64,000 bases of DNA. It comes from Cristatella mucedo. Taxonomy: Eukaryota > Bryozoa > Phylactolaemata > Cristatellidae. Position numbers and translations under genes: made by a program. The notes below the pieces were generated by a model. The model ran no database searches. It saw only the letters and a list, made by a program, of their open reading frames with translations, and was not told where the DNA came from. Shown piece after piece: positions 25,250 to 36,920 of the stretch (position 1 is its first letter; the number at the start of each line of letters is the position of its first letter). Location: the NCBI GenBank assembly GCA_009760855.2, contig WPIO01000022.1, forward strand, positions 3,991,001-4,055,000, read 5' to 3'.

Positions 25250-26454
25250 AAAACCCGGATGTAGCCGAGTGGAGCTCCCCATCAAGCGCGTCGATGCATC
25301 GTTCATCTGCTGAGGGTCGTTTCGGCGCATTAATTCCAGGGGTGCCTAGCGGTGCATACGGCACGACTGCCCCGGACGCGGTCAAACCTGCGGGCTACCA
25401 CGTCATACCCAACGCTTCGGCCTCCGGGCTGCAGTCGGCGCCACGTAGTTTTACCGGTGGCGACTGCACGACCGACGCGAGCTGGCCGATTGCCCGACAA
25501 GAGACGGCGCTGTGCTCAGCAGCGTCCAGCACGAGAGCGCCGTGTGAAGGACGACGGCTAACTGCGTCCGAGCCACCCGCGGGTGGCTATGCCAGCCGCG
25601 TGCCGCCATCTTCGGAGCGTACGGAACGGTCGAGCTCCACGCCGACGGAAGCTGACAGCGACTGGATGCACGGGCGCTCGCCGTCCGCCTTGGCGGCAGG
25701 AAAGCGGCCGCACGAAGGACGCCGCCTCTCGCCGCGAGAGCCAATTGCTCAATCGAGCGCAGCGAACGCCGCCACCAACGAACCATTCGACGGGAAGCGG
25801 TCGCCGCCGTCGTCAGCAGCGGCGAGTCACATCGCGAGCCAGCCCAGCTGGCACGATAGAGACAGTCGCCGGAGCAGACGAGGATGCCGGCCGCCGCTTG
25901 CAGATTCAGCCAGTTCAGCGGCCTGCGAACTGTGCGCAGACGATCGGCTCAGCAGCGGCCGCGGCGGCGGCAGCCTTGCTTCCGGCGGCGGCGGCAGCAG
26001 CCTTGCTTCCGGCGGCGGCGGCCGCTTATGGACGAGGCGAGCGGCGTGCGGCGGATGCTCGGCATTGCCGGGCTCAAGCTTCCTCGGAGTCCAGGCCTCA
26101 AGCTACGCTACGGCGGCGGCGGCCACGGCCGGCGGACACTTTGCGAGCTTAAGGCAAACTGCTTCCGCGATGTCGGTAGCCGTAATGTGGCGATTTCGCG
26201 ATAACGGCGGCGGTGGCTGCTGCTGCACCGCTGCTGCATCAGTCGGTCTGGACGGCTTCGCGAAGGGCGTCAGAGGCCGTGACAGTTCTTTCGCAGCCGC
26301 CTACTGCGGTGACTCCGAGCTGCTCGATCGCCGAACTGCCAACGTGCGCAGTGGCGCGTCGCAAGGCTTTTCGAGCGCAGCTGGCTTCGTCGGCGAATGG
26401 GTCCGGCCTTCGCTCGGCGAGCCCGCGACGTCGTCTCACCATCGCGTCGTCGAG
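25250..26454 (+). other. CpG-rich block ending in a strong splice donor
   Basis: About 1.2 kb of CG-dense sequence with a continuous + strand frame and other long frames. It ends CGTCGAG/GTAAGT at 26455. The translated frame is Ser/Ala/Gly/Arg-rich (e.g. SGGGGSSLASGGGG) with no domain I recognise. Codon-level evidence is weak because the CA-rich repeat extends the frame upstream. A first exon (coding or 5' UTR) of an unknown gene is the simplest reading. Confidence 0.4.
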
Positions 26455-26859
26455 GTAAGTATAGCGCGAACGATCTCGAAGCGATGCTGCAGGCACCCTA
26501 ATCGACTAGCAGGCCTCCGTTACCGCTCGTGTCCAGTCGCTGCATGCTGTCGCAGTTAATACCTGCCATAAAGCTATTGCTCTTGAAGTATCGCGCTGCC
26601 GGCGAGCTGAGCAATTCTAGGCAGCTCTGGTCCGCTTCGGCTAGGCCTAGCCAGGCAGACTCAGTCGCAGCGCTCAAGTGACTCCGTCTGTCCACGACTG
26701 CTCTGGGCTGTCGCCGAAGAAAGAAAACGGAAGAGGCAAATTCCTCTGGAAAATTGCTACTGTTGAGTTTGGGAAGTTACTTTCGTGGGAACCACACGCG
26801 TACACTCACAACCCGGTGTTAGGCGCTCGAAATTATGCATTCATCCGTCTTATGGCCTG

Positions 26860-27425
26860 TGCAAGAGAATGCTTACAGTTGGTGCAACACTCGGCATCCA
26901 GGCCTGTCTGCTGTGAGCGACGCAATCGCCACGTTAAAACTGCTTCTCACTGTCCTGTACTGACTCTCCTTCAAACAGCTTATCGACTTCCAAGGTCCTG
27001 TCACTCATTTAAAGTCCCTCGATTCTCTTGCAGCGATCTAACTATCCAACTACTTTCAAATCCGTTGAGGCATCGCACTATTCACTCTTATGACTCTAGC
27101 CGTTTAGCTGTCCATCGTACCCACCTCAAATCCAATGAAGAGCACGCCTTTAGTTCGTAGTATGCTCTCAAAGCCTAGAAATCACTCCCGAATTATACCA
27201 CTAAACCCCCCAATATAACGGCATTTCAAAAGAAGCTAAAACTCACCTATTCCTTCGGCAATTCTTGTGTTCCTATGAACTGCCTTCTGTGGGCCTATGT
27301 GTGCTGACACTGTGTATGTTATCGCCAAATAATTGACATGCTTCCTATACGACATTCATAAAGTGAGTAGAAATGGATTCTGTTCTCCTAAGGCGCTATA
27401 CAAATGTCATTATTGTTATTATTAT
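26860..27425 (+). pseudogene. LINE ORF2 C-terminus and 3' end, another subfamily
   Basis: Reads LQLVQHSASRPVC (family LQxVQNxAARLV), then RTIHSYDSSRLAVHRTHLKS, then SLPNYTTKPPNITAFQKKLK, the usual WNSLPxxxRxxxxxxxFKxxLK end. Tail TTCTCCTAAGGCGCTATACA and (ATT)n follow. Confidence 0.85.
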
Positions 27426-27429
27426 TGCA

Positions 27430-28370
27430 TCCCCGGATTTGTGGACACGTATCATTAGAATGTCCGGCCGTCCTTGCTGATTTGGGCATTTCGGCAATGG
27501 GTTCTACTAACACCCTCCCCCCCCCGACAGCGAGTGGTTTCTCCCCTTTTCTCGCCCGCTTCCCTAACACCAGCTCAGACCATTATCTTATGACTGCCAT
27601 TTCAGCGACATAGCGAGCACTTGCTATCCTTATCTACCGCGAAAGTCATTTTGTAGACCCAGTGGTATCTCGAGCACTAGGATTCTGTGAAGGCTTTAGT
27701 TTCAGACACTGCTCCAGACACAGACACAGACCTACACACTGCTGACGGTTTTGGCAGCTGGCGGTTTTGACTTGAGAGCTATTAGTAGCACCCCAGCGTA
27801 AGGGTTAGCTGATTCGGCTATTTCAGTAACAATCGCCAAAAGTAGCTAAAAGTGGGAGGAACGTGTTAAAACTTTGCGGTCGTAAAGCAAAGAGGCAGTT
27901 TTTCCGGTGGCTACATCAACGTCAGACTGCCGTTGTCTTATGGAAAAGGTCATCAACAGCCCAGCATCGGCCTAGAACTTTGCGGTTTTACATATTTGCT
28001 TTATGCTGTTTGCGTCGCGCCATAATGTGCCGCCACACCCTCAAGTGCGAATGAATGCCCTTACCCTGAGCCGGCGGGGAGCCTCGTGCTTACCGTATGC
28101 GGCAAAAGAAGCGCGCAGCGGAAGAACTCTCGCCTATAAGTAAGTCTGACGACGACGACGCAGGTCGAGTCGAGTTGGTGACTGGTTGTCGAGGAGACTG
28201 GCAGGGCACGCAGTGCTCAAGCGACTGCTGTGATTTAGCAAGACGTTTCTAGACTCTCGTTTAGCCCGTTTAAAAGTTGAATGCTCCGACTATAGACCGC
28301 AGATCTCTCGCCGGGCTCGAGATCGACGGGCGCAGGAATTCTCACAAAGAGGAAAGTAGATTTGAAGCAA
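27430..28370. other. Intergenic, nothing recognised
   Basis: No motif-bearing ORF. Contains a C8 run near 27516. Confidence 0.35.
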
Positions 28371-28377
28371 ATATAGA

Positions 28378-30090
28378 TTGCAGAAAGCAGCATCGTTTAA
28401 GGATGCTAAAGTAGACGTGAGGTCAGACACCAGTCAGCAAGTGCATTCGATCGCCGATACAGAAGCGTGTAAGTCTCATGTTTGTACAAATGACTTTCAC
28501 AGCACATCATACATGATTAACCTTAGCATGGAGAATGACGAGGGTGTGCAGGCCTCTGCCCGCTGCCTCTGCCCAAGAGATTTTTCTCGACGCGGCTCGG
28601 GAGCTGTCTCGAAGGTCGCACCCGCTTGCCTTGGAAGCGACGAGCTTCGAGACGACCCGCAGCGTCAGATTGAGAGTCGACTGACCCGCAGTCAGCGAAC
28701 GAACGAACGCACGCATCGGCTTGCGGCGCTCTCACTCGTGCTTCGGCGTCGGAGGCCGCCTCGAAAGATCGGCGAAGATCGTGCAAGCGCGAAAGTACCC
28801 AAAGCGTACCCAAAGCATAGCGGCGGCTCGCGTTCGACGTCTACAGCAGCGTTTCCAGTTTCGCCGTTTCTCGGCGCTGCCTGCCTCGCACCCGACGAAG
28901 CTCCCAAAACGCTGCCCGGTCGCTGCAGCCGTGGCCGTCGCTAAAACGGTCGCCGTCGCCTGACCTGCTTGCCCGGCTCGTTTCAGGCCCGGCTCGTCCG
29001 AGAGCGAACGGCGACGGACGATGGCTGCGACTTCTCGCTTCTGTCTTTTTTCAAATCGGGATTGCGTCGTTTATTAAAGGACGCGACGCGAGAGCTGCAC
29101 AGCAGCCCAGTGGCCACCGCGGCTCTCAGCGACGCGTGGGGTCTCTTTATACCGCCTCTGACGTGGCTAGTCGCGCCCGGGCTACTAAGCAACTGGCCGG
29201 GTTCGGGTGCACGCCCGCTCCGATGACGGCATGTAGGCACGACCTTTTGCTTTCGTGCGACCGCAGTAAATGCTAGCGAACTTCGTCCGCTGCTGCGTTG
29301 CGGGGCATCTCCTTGTCGAGCCGAAGCAGCGCTTGGCACGAGATTGGCGCGAGAACATGGCCGAAACCCGGGCTGATGGCTGGCGACAAGCCACGGAAGC
29401 ATTAATTCACGATGAAGTTCGCCGAAACAATTTTGTGGCGGACTGGCCCACGGCTCTGATGGTCGGCTCGTCGGCAGTTCACTTTGTGCTTCGCTCTCGA
29501 TCATTGAGCTTCATCTCTGCGAGAGCTTTGCGGAATACGCCTCGACGGGCGCGCTGCGGCGTCTGCATAGTTTGAGCGCGGTTTCTAATGGTGGCAGAGT
29601 CGCGGGCGATAGGGGCTCGGCGAAGCTTAAGAGGAACCTCGGCGGGTGAGGCCCCGCGGCGGGCGAGCGACGTACGTACGAGCTCGGGCCGTTTGCGGCG
29701 CTGCTCGGCGCCGCTCCTGCGATCTACGGCGATTCACGAAGGGAAGCCGAAAGCGGTAGCCGAAAACTCAAGCGTGGGCTTCCTGCGAGCGCCTGCAGCC
29801 GGGCACCTCGGCCCGGAGTGCGGCGGATCTGACTTGTGGCGCCACCGGCCGGCGGCGGCCGCCGCCGGAGGGACGCGATGCACTTCCTCTCGTTGAGCGA
29901 TGAACTTCATGCAGGATGCCCCGTCCTCGCGAGACGGAAGTCGTGCGCGCCAGCGTTTCGCACTAGCAGACTCTGCTCCGCCCGCAGCAGTGCTCGCTTC
30001 GCCCGCACTGCAGCGACTTCGAGCGAAATGGACCTCTTTCACAGCGCCAGCTCTCATAGGCTCGCACATGCCGTTAGTAGCTTAGGATAA
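28378..30090. other. Large CpG-rich block, possible promoter/first exons
   Basis: CG-dense with overlapping long frames on both strands (for example + 28378-28944 and - 28983-29504). None of them shows a known domain. TTTATA at 29144 and several donor-like GTGAG sites are present, but I cannot choose a gene model. Confidence 0.35.
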
Positions 30091-31159
30091 TGAGCCGGTA
30101 ATGAACCGCATACCCGCAAATGGCCGGCGCCATACCAAATTATCTCAATATCTGCAAACAGTACGTGGTCGCAGGCAGCGCACGCGGGGAATTCCATTTA
30201 TCGTCAGTTCGTGCAGCCACCCTGAGAGCACATACTTGCTGTCTCAGCTGTGGGAGGGTCTGAATTTTCGCTTAATCAAAAAGGTCACCCGCGAGGCAGC
30301 GCATTTGCTGCAGTTTGAGGTGATGGCAGCGTGCCCCTGAGAGAGTTCGCGACTGGCTAATACCTGTCCAGCTTTAGCTATGAGTACTTAGTCTGGCGCC
30401 CGGGTAGCGACGATATTTCATCCTCGAACTAGCTGCAGGCAGACAAGTGCACTGCGTCCGTAACGAGGCTGCAGATCTTTTTTTATAGGTCGCTTGTAAA
30501 TAGCCTTCGGTGGCGCTCGGTGTCATTCGAAATTGACGAGCGCGTCCTTGTCGTTCTTACAGGCGGCCGCTACGTTCACCCGTACAACTTGAGTATTTCT
30601 GCAAGGCTAACCCTTGACCCGCTCTACCCCTGACTCTTTCAGGCCTTTGTATTAATGGCTTTATACAATGTACCGGCCGGTCAACCGCCACCGATGTGTT
30701 AAATGGCGATGCAAAAGGCCTTTTACAATAGCCTCGCTCTGTCAGCAGTGTTCAGCTCGGAAAGTATCCGAGCGTGCAGCAGCAGTGGCGGCGCAGCAGC
30801 TCGGGCTGCTAGCTCGCGGCGGCGCGATAGTGCTGATGGCGCGTCTTGGACAGCTTGCAACGGCGCGTCTGCTAGTCATCTGACGAGAATGGTACGCAAG
30901 TACGCAGACGCACGAAGCATCAGAAATTTGACGAATGATCTTGAGAGGTAATCTTGGATTCCCCTCACCTTCGTTGGAAAGGAGGTCTGCGAGGCTGGTA
31001 AGCGGCTCGACTAGGACTAAAGCTGCTCTTCTTGAGGCGTGATTAAACTTATAGCAGCCTCTCTTATAATCTCCTAGTCTCACGCAGCATTTTTTAAATA
31101 ATTGCATCTTAAAAAAAATAAATGCGATATGATTACGAGCAGTGCCAAAGCAATCAGCA
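30091..31159. other. Intergenic, small GC-rich patch
   Basis: A short CG-rich patch at 30760-30880 has open frames without motifs. Otherwise nothing recognised. Confidence 0.3.
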
Positions 31160-31265
31160 CAAACCATTGATCATGCTTCCTTAAATAATGTAAAAATGTA
31201 AAGTGCCTAGAAAGAGACGAAGTTCTCTGAGGAAGCTATACAAATGCATTATCATTATTATTCTG
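31160..31265 (+). repeat. LINE 3' tail
   Basis: ATCATGCTTCCTTAAATAAT, then GTGCCTAGAAAGAGACGAAG and (ATT)n-like end. 5'-truncated. Confidence 0.82.
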
Positions 31266-31429
31266 TATCTGTACTCGCACTACTCACGAAAGTATTCAAT
31301 TTTCAGCAGTCTACACGCAGTAGGAAAAAACTCTGCTTTGACTGCCCTGGAAGTTAAGAGAATATACTAAATAGGGACTGGACCGGACCCCAGCCCCCAC
31401 CGCATCCTCGCCCCCCCCCGAGTATAAGC

Positions 31430-31574
31430 TCGTGAGTAAGGCGATCGCACTTCATGACCCGGATCTCGGATTACAGTCCTGCAGGACGAAACCCTTTGTT
31501 GCCCACTGCAGGCCGGGGTGGCCATCGCTAAGGGTTTTCTGCCGCTGTGTGAAATGAGGCTTTTGAATATTTGC
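31430..31574 (+). repeat. SINE A-like copy
   Basis: CGTGAGTAAGGCGATCGCAC, a weak box B (CTCGGATTACAGTCCTGC), TTTGTTGCCCACTGCAGGCC and AAATGAGGCTTTTG give the family order. Confidence 0.6.
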
Positions 31575-33070
31575 CAAATGCATTTTAACTTCTGAGCCTC
31601 GAGTTTGTAGCAGAAGCTGGTAAAATGGAAACTTTTAGGTCATACGCGCCGCGTGCGGATGGAATGGGAAGATGTGATTTTTAAATTCGGTCAGCCGAAT
31701 TTATGAAAAGAGCAACTCCAAAAAAAGATCCTGTTTTGCTATGTGAGAAATTAGTATGCGTCGAATCGTCGTTGGAAGATTAGCGAAGGTCCTCGAAATC
31801 GAAGCATAGTCAGGCCAAACTAAATTTTCCGCAGCCAATTGCGTGGGTAACTCGCGGCGTTCCGTCGCGTGTGTAAACGAGGTACGGTGGATGGAGCTAT
31901 TTCATAGGCACTTGGCGAGTGAGCTTCCGCCGACTGGCGGTGCCTTGGCGAGTCAGTCGTAGTAATGGCACGCCTCGTGACGCACTAATCTGGACGAGAG
32001 CAGACGCTGCTGGCAATGAACTTTGTAGTTGGAGAGTACTTGATGCTGTTTGTGCGACCGAGCTTTTAACGATTTACCGATGCATGTGCCACAAATGCAT
32101 CTCTAGCGGCTGACGCCGTAGAGATATTTGCCTGAGAGTACAGTTACATTGCCGCCTTCGTTCTTTCGGTGACGAGAACACTTGTTTTGAGCTATTCTTT
32201 ATTGTTAATTTTGAGATAGTACAGCACTGAGCTAATGCAACCCTCTGTCCCGGTGACTAGCGCGTGAGCGCGGTACTCTGCTAAATTTCTATAACTTGCA
32301 GGCAACCAAGGGCTGTTGCTTACGGTCTACGAACATTGTGAGCTTTGAATAATAAAATAGTTTAGTTTAGGTTAACTATTGATTGATTTAAGACCCTTAT
32401 GTTTAGGGACGCGCTCGCATGCGAGAGGCGTGCCTCTCAGATCACTGCCAGCTGAGTGCCAGGGGAGTGAAGACGGAAAGAAGGGAGGAGCTCTTTTGGG
32501 GAGGAGGAGCTCTTTAATTCTAGCTCGACAAAGCAGCAGCAGCAGCATAAAGTGGCTTGCTAACCTCCACTACTTTCTGGTTATCGGACGGCCACATGAA
32601 GAGCCCCTATACAGAAAGCTCTGCGCGATTAGCTGTTGGATAGATCAAAATTCAGATAAGCGTCTTATTTAACCAGTCTCGCAAGATTTGGGCGATTGTT
32701 GACTCTGGTTGTGCTTCTGCGAACCTTGCGGCAGGAGTGAGTACGGGATAGACATTTCACGCTCAAAAGTCTCGTGCTCAGCAGCGAATGGCTTTCCGGC
32801 CGCTGTTAGACCAGACAAAGACACGGCTCGCGTCAGCAATTGATTCTACTTTGAAGTATTTGAATTTCTTTTAACCTGGGGAGTGCCGACGACTTAACGG
32901 AAATGCACGGGCACGCGAGAATAGGACAAAACCCCCAAACTAACTGCCTGCTCAGTGGACGCGAACGTGACCAGCACATTAATGGCGGTCTCGAATCATC
33001 GACGAGGCGTCCGCTCCTCGTACGGCTGTTCAGATCTGAAGCGATATTCGGACGAAGGCAGAAACTGTCT
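31575..33070. other. Intergenic, nothing recognised
   Basis: Only short ORFs without motifs. Confidence 0.35.
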
Positions 33071-33076
33071 GAGATG

Positions 33077-33160
33077 ATAGAGTGCCTAGAAAGAGATTGA
33101 GTTCTCTGAGGGTGCTTTATCAAGGGTATTATTGTTATTGTTATTATTATTATTAGGGTG
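33077..33160 (+). repeat. LINE 3' tail
   Basis: AGTGCCTAGAAAGAGATTGA, then TTCTCTGAGGGTGCTTTATC and (ATT)n. Confidence 0.85.
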
Positions 33161-33399
33161 GCGATTTGAGTTCGGCGAAAGCCGATGCTCAAGAAACGCG
33201 CGCTCGCGCTCTCACCTAGGCCTTTTTTACGACTTTCCCCCTAGAGGAGTAAAGCTGAAGCTAAATAAATGATGATACGGCCTACGTAACTGCTATGAGC
33301 GAACCTAGTGTCACCCGAAGAAGGCTCAATCCTCAAAAGATTTTATTCATAAAGCATAACTTTCAGTGGCGTCTGTCCGCAATATACGTGCACAATTCC

Positions 33400-33960
33400 A
33401 AAACGGCTTGTCGTCAGATGAGCGCATTTCATCTACCGGCAAGTCGATCTACTTGCAGTTAAGGAGCACATGCACAACTTCGCAGCTCGTCTGGTCTGTC
33501 GCAAACGGCGGCGGCGCTGCTGCCGCATCGCCGCCGCCTCTGTCTGAGCTTAAATGGCTCCCAAGCGTCAAATCGACTTCCGAAATCCTCTGTTTGGCTT
33601 ACAAGTCGCTTGACTCGCTTGCACCAGTCTAACTATTCGACTTCCTCGGTTCTCCAGTCACGCGCTCTTGCAACATCCGCTCGAAGGCAGATTCAGTCAT
33701 CTCACCGGCCTGCAGACTAAATTGAAATCATTCGGCGATCGAGCCTTCAGCTCCTATGCACCGACTGTCTTGAACTCGCTTGCGAGTACGGTCAATACCG
33801 ACGATGACCTTGCGTCCTTTAAGTCACAGCTACGGACATCAGATCAGCTCCGCTTAGCCTTCCTTTCGCCACAGTGATTTTCCTTCATACCGGGGCGCTT
33901 GGCGTGCGTACCTGTGCACGATTCAGTGCATATTACGTTCGACAAGTCTTACTAATCGGC
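33400..33960 (+). pseudogene. LINE ORF2 C-terminal remnant, second subfamily
   Basis: LSELKWLPSVKSTSEILCLA resembles LxxLxWLPVxxRIxFKILCLAYKSL; then KSFGDRAFSSYAPTVLNSLA and DLASFKSQLRT. The 3' sequence near 33918 matches the copy ending near 7650. Carries a GCC-rich insertion around 33507-33540. Confidence 0.82.
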
Positions 33961-34249
33961 TGTCGCCAACATCTTCATGATTCGTTTAGCACGCTGGCCC
34001 AAGAATAATACTTTTTCTTTTTACTTAGGATACTCGGCACCTCGCGCGTCACTAACCTTTGATTTCCGATTCTCTTGCAGTGAGTTGCAACTTGTGCCCG
34101 GACACAGTTATCGCCGAGTCGTACTTAGGGCGCTACGCAACCAAACTGTTAGGATTATCATTCATTTTTATATTTTCCGCGCGACGGCCAATCCTCCCTT
34201 CCTCGCGCCAGGCCTGTTAACGTAGCAGAGAACGGACGTCTCGTCAGTC

Positions 34250-34700
34250 GTCGAACAATAGCGGCCGGCGGTCTGGTCACGAGACGTCCAGCAGCGGCAT
34301 CGGCAGCAGCGTTGGCAGCGGCGGCGAGCAGTTGGTTAGTCGTCCGCAACCACAAGTCGAATGCGGGTGCCGCAGCCGTCGGCGCTGGTCACTGGGAGCT
34401 GCTGCTTCTGCGAGAAAAATGGCGGAGTCTGCCCACGGTAGCAGACGCTCGGTCCGGCTGTGCACTGTCAACGGCTTGCTCAGCTTCCGAGGTGAGCTCG
34501 GCTCGTTTTTTACGCGCGCCTCTCGGGGCGATACGCTGCTCAGCCCCAGTTGCAAGTGGGTGGCGCCGTACCGGGGGGGGGGAGGGGGAGGGGAGCGAGC
34601 GAAGGCCAACGCCGCTTGCCTGAACGCTGCTGCGCCGCGGCGGCGGCGGTCGGTCGATGCGTGTCTGGCCCACTCCTCCTAATCCGTGCGAGGCATTTCG
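34250..34700. promoter_or_regulatory. CpG-rich promoter region around the candidate first exon
   Basis: CG-dense sequence surrounds the ATG at 34419 and the donor at 34492. No TATA box, as in many CpG-type promoters. A full cAMP-response-type palindrome TGACGTCA lies just downstream (34729-34736). Confidence 0.45.
34419..34491 (+). CDS. Candidate first coding exon, probably of the HSPA12-like gene
   Basis: ATGGCGGAG in a strong initiation context inside a CpG-rich block opens 24 codons (MAESAHGSRRSVRLC, then TVNGLLSFR) and ends in the donor TTCCGAG/GTGAGC in phase 1. The phase fits an acceptor at 35757 upstream of the HSPA12-like exon, but a one-in-three chance match is possible. I do not recognise the peptide itself. 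It could instead belong to another gene. Confidence 0.5.
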
Positions 34701-36920
34701 CTTGCCTGAACTCCGCTTGACCTCCGCTTGACGTCAGCCCCTGCTCTAGCGTAAGACGGCGCCTTCTGAGCAAAGCAGAACTGGTGCGCATTCAGCCGGT
34801 TGGTTGACGATTTCGCATTTTGAATTACTAAAATGGCGTTCGCGTGGCAAATGATGCAGGTGCGTGCTTAAGTTGGGTTTACGCGTTCCTTACCTTCTTC
34901 CTGTTGTCTTCTTCTAATCTTATGTCTTCCTATGAATTTCGAGACTCGTGAACGAGCGACAGAGCTGCCCACTATCTGCACGCTCGACCCAGCAAGGCAG
35001 CATGGGAAGTGAGCTCCGATTGGCGGGACAGGCGGCTATAAGCGTGTCATCTTCCGAGCTGGAACGAATCTTCCAGAACGAGCCACGCTTTTGGGCATGA
35101 TCGGTTGCATGCTGCATTGGTTCGAGGAGGACTCGAACGAGTTTCTCAGCGTAGCAAGATTATCGCTATATACCAAGATTGTCGCTATTTATGTCCACGG
35201 GGTCATGGCCAAAGCGTTCGAGCGTCGCGCTCATTTTGTTACACAGCAGGGCATTCGTGTCAGCAGCATCTATGTAGTTCGAGCGGACGGTTTCCTAATA
35301 TAACAGGGTTCGCCGAGCTGGCATCTAGATGGCGCTCGATGGCCAGCCGTAGCGTTCCGTCGAGCATTCCGTCCGCTCCTTCCGCCCCGTGATTAAATTT
35401 TTCAAACTTGCTTGCCGCGTAAGCGTGCCTGTTAAGCTAAACGTGCCGGTTAGATTAAACTTGTCGTCGGCTAATGCGAAGCGGCGTCCGTCGACTTTCG
35501 ACGGTCGGCTCAGTCTTAGGCAATGGCTCGAATCGACTGTTAAATTGTGCTTCTCGCTGCTTGCCTCCCGCTTTGCTCCGGATCGGTGGTGAACTCAAGC
35601 GAAAGCAGGCTTACGATTAATCATCAATTGCCGCTTTGAGCGGCAGCGAGCGGCGGACGCCGCACATGCAAATTTCGCGCGACGACGGCCCTGCGCGTTT
35701 CATTGAGGTGCGCGCGATTCGTGGTTTTATTTACCGCTGCCGGGCAACGTTCTGCAGAGCTGTCCGCACCGATGCGAGACAGATGGTCACCAGCCGGCGA
35801 GCACTTTCGAGAGAGCAGCAGCTCATCGGAAGCCGCCCCGTCGCTGGCCAGTCTCGTGCCTCGGACGACTTCCGGCGACAGGAGCGCCGCCGCCGCATCG
35901 GCCGCGGCGCCCATCGCCGCCGCCGCCGCCGCTGAAGTTAGCTCGGCGCGTGGCAGCGGCGACCAGCCGGCAGCAGCAGCGGCGGCGGCAGAGGCGGCCG
36001 CTAATGCAACGCGCGAGACACGCGAGGAGGAGCCGACGGCGGTAGCCGCCGCGCGAGATGCCACCGAAGCTCGCGACGGCCGACGACGGCGAGGCGGAAG
36101 CGACGCAGGCACTGAAGCAGACGACGACGCCGACGGGTGGCACGGCCGGCTCGCCGGCGAGCCTTTTTCCAGGGCGCCCGGCGTCTGGGCGCCGCGTCTG
36201 GGTGGCTTAGGCGGTCGACTCGTTGGCGGCGGCGACGACGCCGTCGCGGCGGCGGCGGCTGCGGCGCATCTGCCGAAAAGCTCGGACCGAGCCGAGCGGT
36301 CCGTCCCGAGCGGCGCCGCTCGGCTGCGTGCGAAACTCGCCCGAAACTTTGCCAAGGAAGCGAGACTCGCGACGGCGGCGGCGGCGCCTGGCGGCGCCGC
36401 CGCCTGCGACGCTCCGTCGGTCGTCAGCGGCGTCGAGGCAGCCGAGCGCGAGCCCCAGTCTGCGTATCGCGGACGTCGCGGGACGGTGGTTATCGACATA
36501 GGGACGGCGTTTTGTCGCTACGCGGGCCATCTCGAAGACGCAAACGACGATATCGACTCGCCAAGATCGCCGACTGCCGCCGACGCGGACGAGGAAGAGC
36601 GTGTCAGCGACGCCTGCGCCGAGCACGGCGGCGAGCGAGGCGGCAGCGGCAGCGGCAGCGTGCCGTCGCCACCGCCGACGCCGCCGCCGCCGGATGAGGC
36701 CAGCAAAAGCCGCCCGAGCGGAAGCGCCTGCGTTCGAGCGGCGGCGATGGCGGCGGCGCGCAATGGCTGCGCCGTGCCGGCTCTCCTGCTCATGTCTCCC
36801 GATCGCGCTTACCATTCGATGGGATACGCGGCCAAGAGCTTCTACGCCGGTCTGGGCGCCAAAGCGGCCAAGCGGTGGCTGCTGTTCGACAAGCTGAAGC
36901 TGGCGCTGTACGAATGCAAG
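34419..36920 (+). CDS. HSPA12-like protein, 5' part of gene (partial)
   Basis: HSPA12 proteins are divergent Hsp70-family ATPases with an actin-like nucleotide-binding domain. Two exons are proposed: 34419-34491 and 35758-36920. They join in phase (G + AG gives Glu) and give about 412 residues. The large exon carries TVVIDIGTAFCRYAGHL (phosphate-1 loop; family form is VDFGTTxSGYA) and LLLMSPDRAYHSMGYAAKSF followed by KRWLLFDKLKLALY, the HSPA12-typical stretch that precedes the rest of the domain. In vertebrate HSPA12A/B these parts are only about 30 residues apart; here about 80 Asp/Glu/Gly/Pro-rich residues intervene. The exon ends GCAAG/GTCAGT. Remaining exons were not found, so the gene probably continues beyond 64 kb or the intron is very long. 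Confidence 0.7.
35010..35080 (+). promoter_or_regulatory. Candidate promoter: inverted CCAAT, GC box, TATA, heat-shock-element core
   Basis: ATTGG (35019-35023) runs into GGCGGG, and TATAA follows at 35037-35041. TTCCAGAA (35071-35078) is the tail-to-tail core of a heat-shock element, with further GAA/TTC triplets nearby but not at ideal spacing. This lies about 0.7 kb before the HSPA12-like exon and would sit in its first intron if the exon at 34419 is used. Inference from motifs only. Confidence 0.3.
35758..36920 (+). CDS. HSPA12-like large exon with phosphate-1 motif
   Basis: Continuous open frame with the acceptor cgttctgcag at 35757 and donor at 36921. The first in-frame ATG is 35772-35774 (MRDRWSPAGEHF), an alternative start if transcription begins near 35.07 kb. 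Counting from that ATG: residues 1-230 are Ala/Ser/Arg/Glu-rich low complexity with poly-Ala runs; 236-253 hold the phosphate-1 loop; 254-330 are an acidic then Pro-rich insertion (SPPPTPPPPD); 335-383 are the conserved HSPA12 segment. The Gly-Thr-Ala of the loop replaces the usual Gly-Thr-Thr. Long antisense ORFs here reflect GC-rich codon use. Confidence 0.72.

Noticed and set aside
24913-26559. A 548-codon + strand ORF as one protein
   Set aside because: The first 90 codons are just the CA-rich repeat, and the frame runs through a strong donor at 26455. At most its middle part is exonic.
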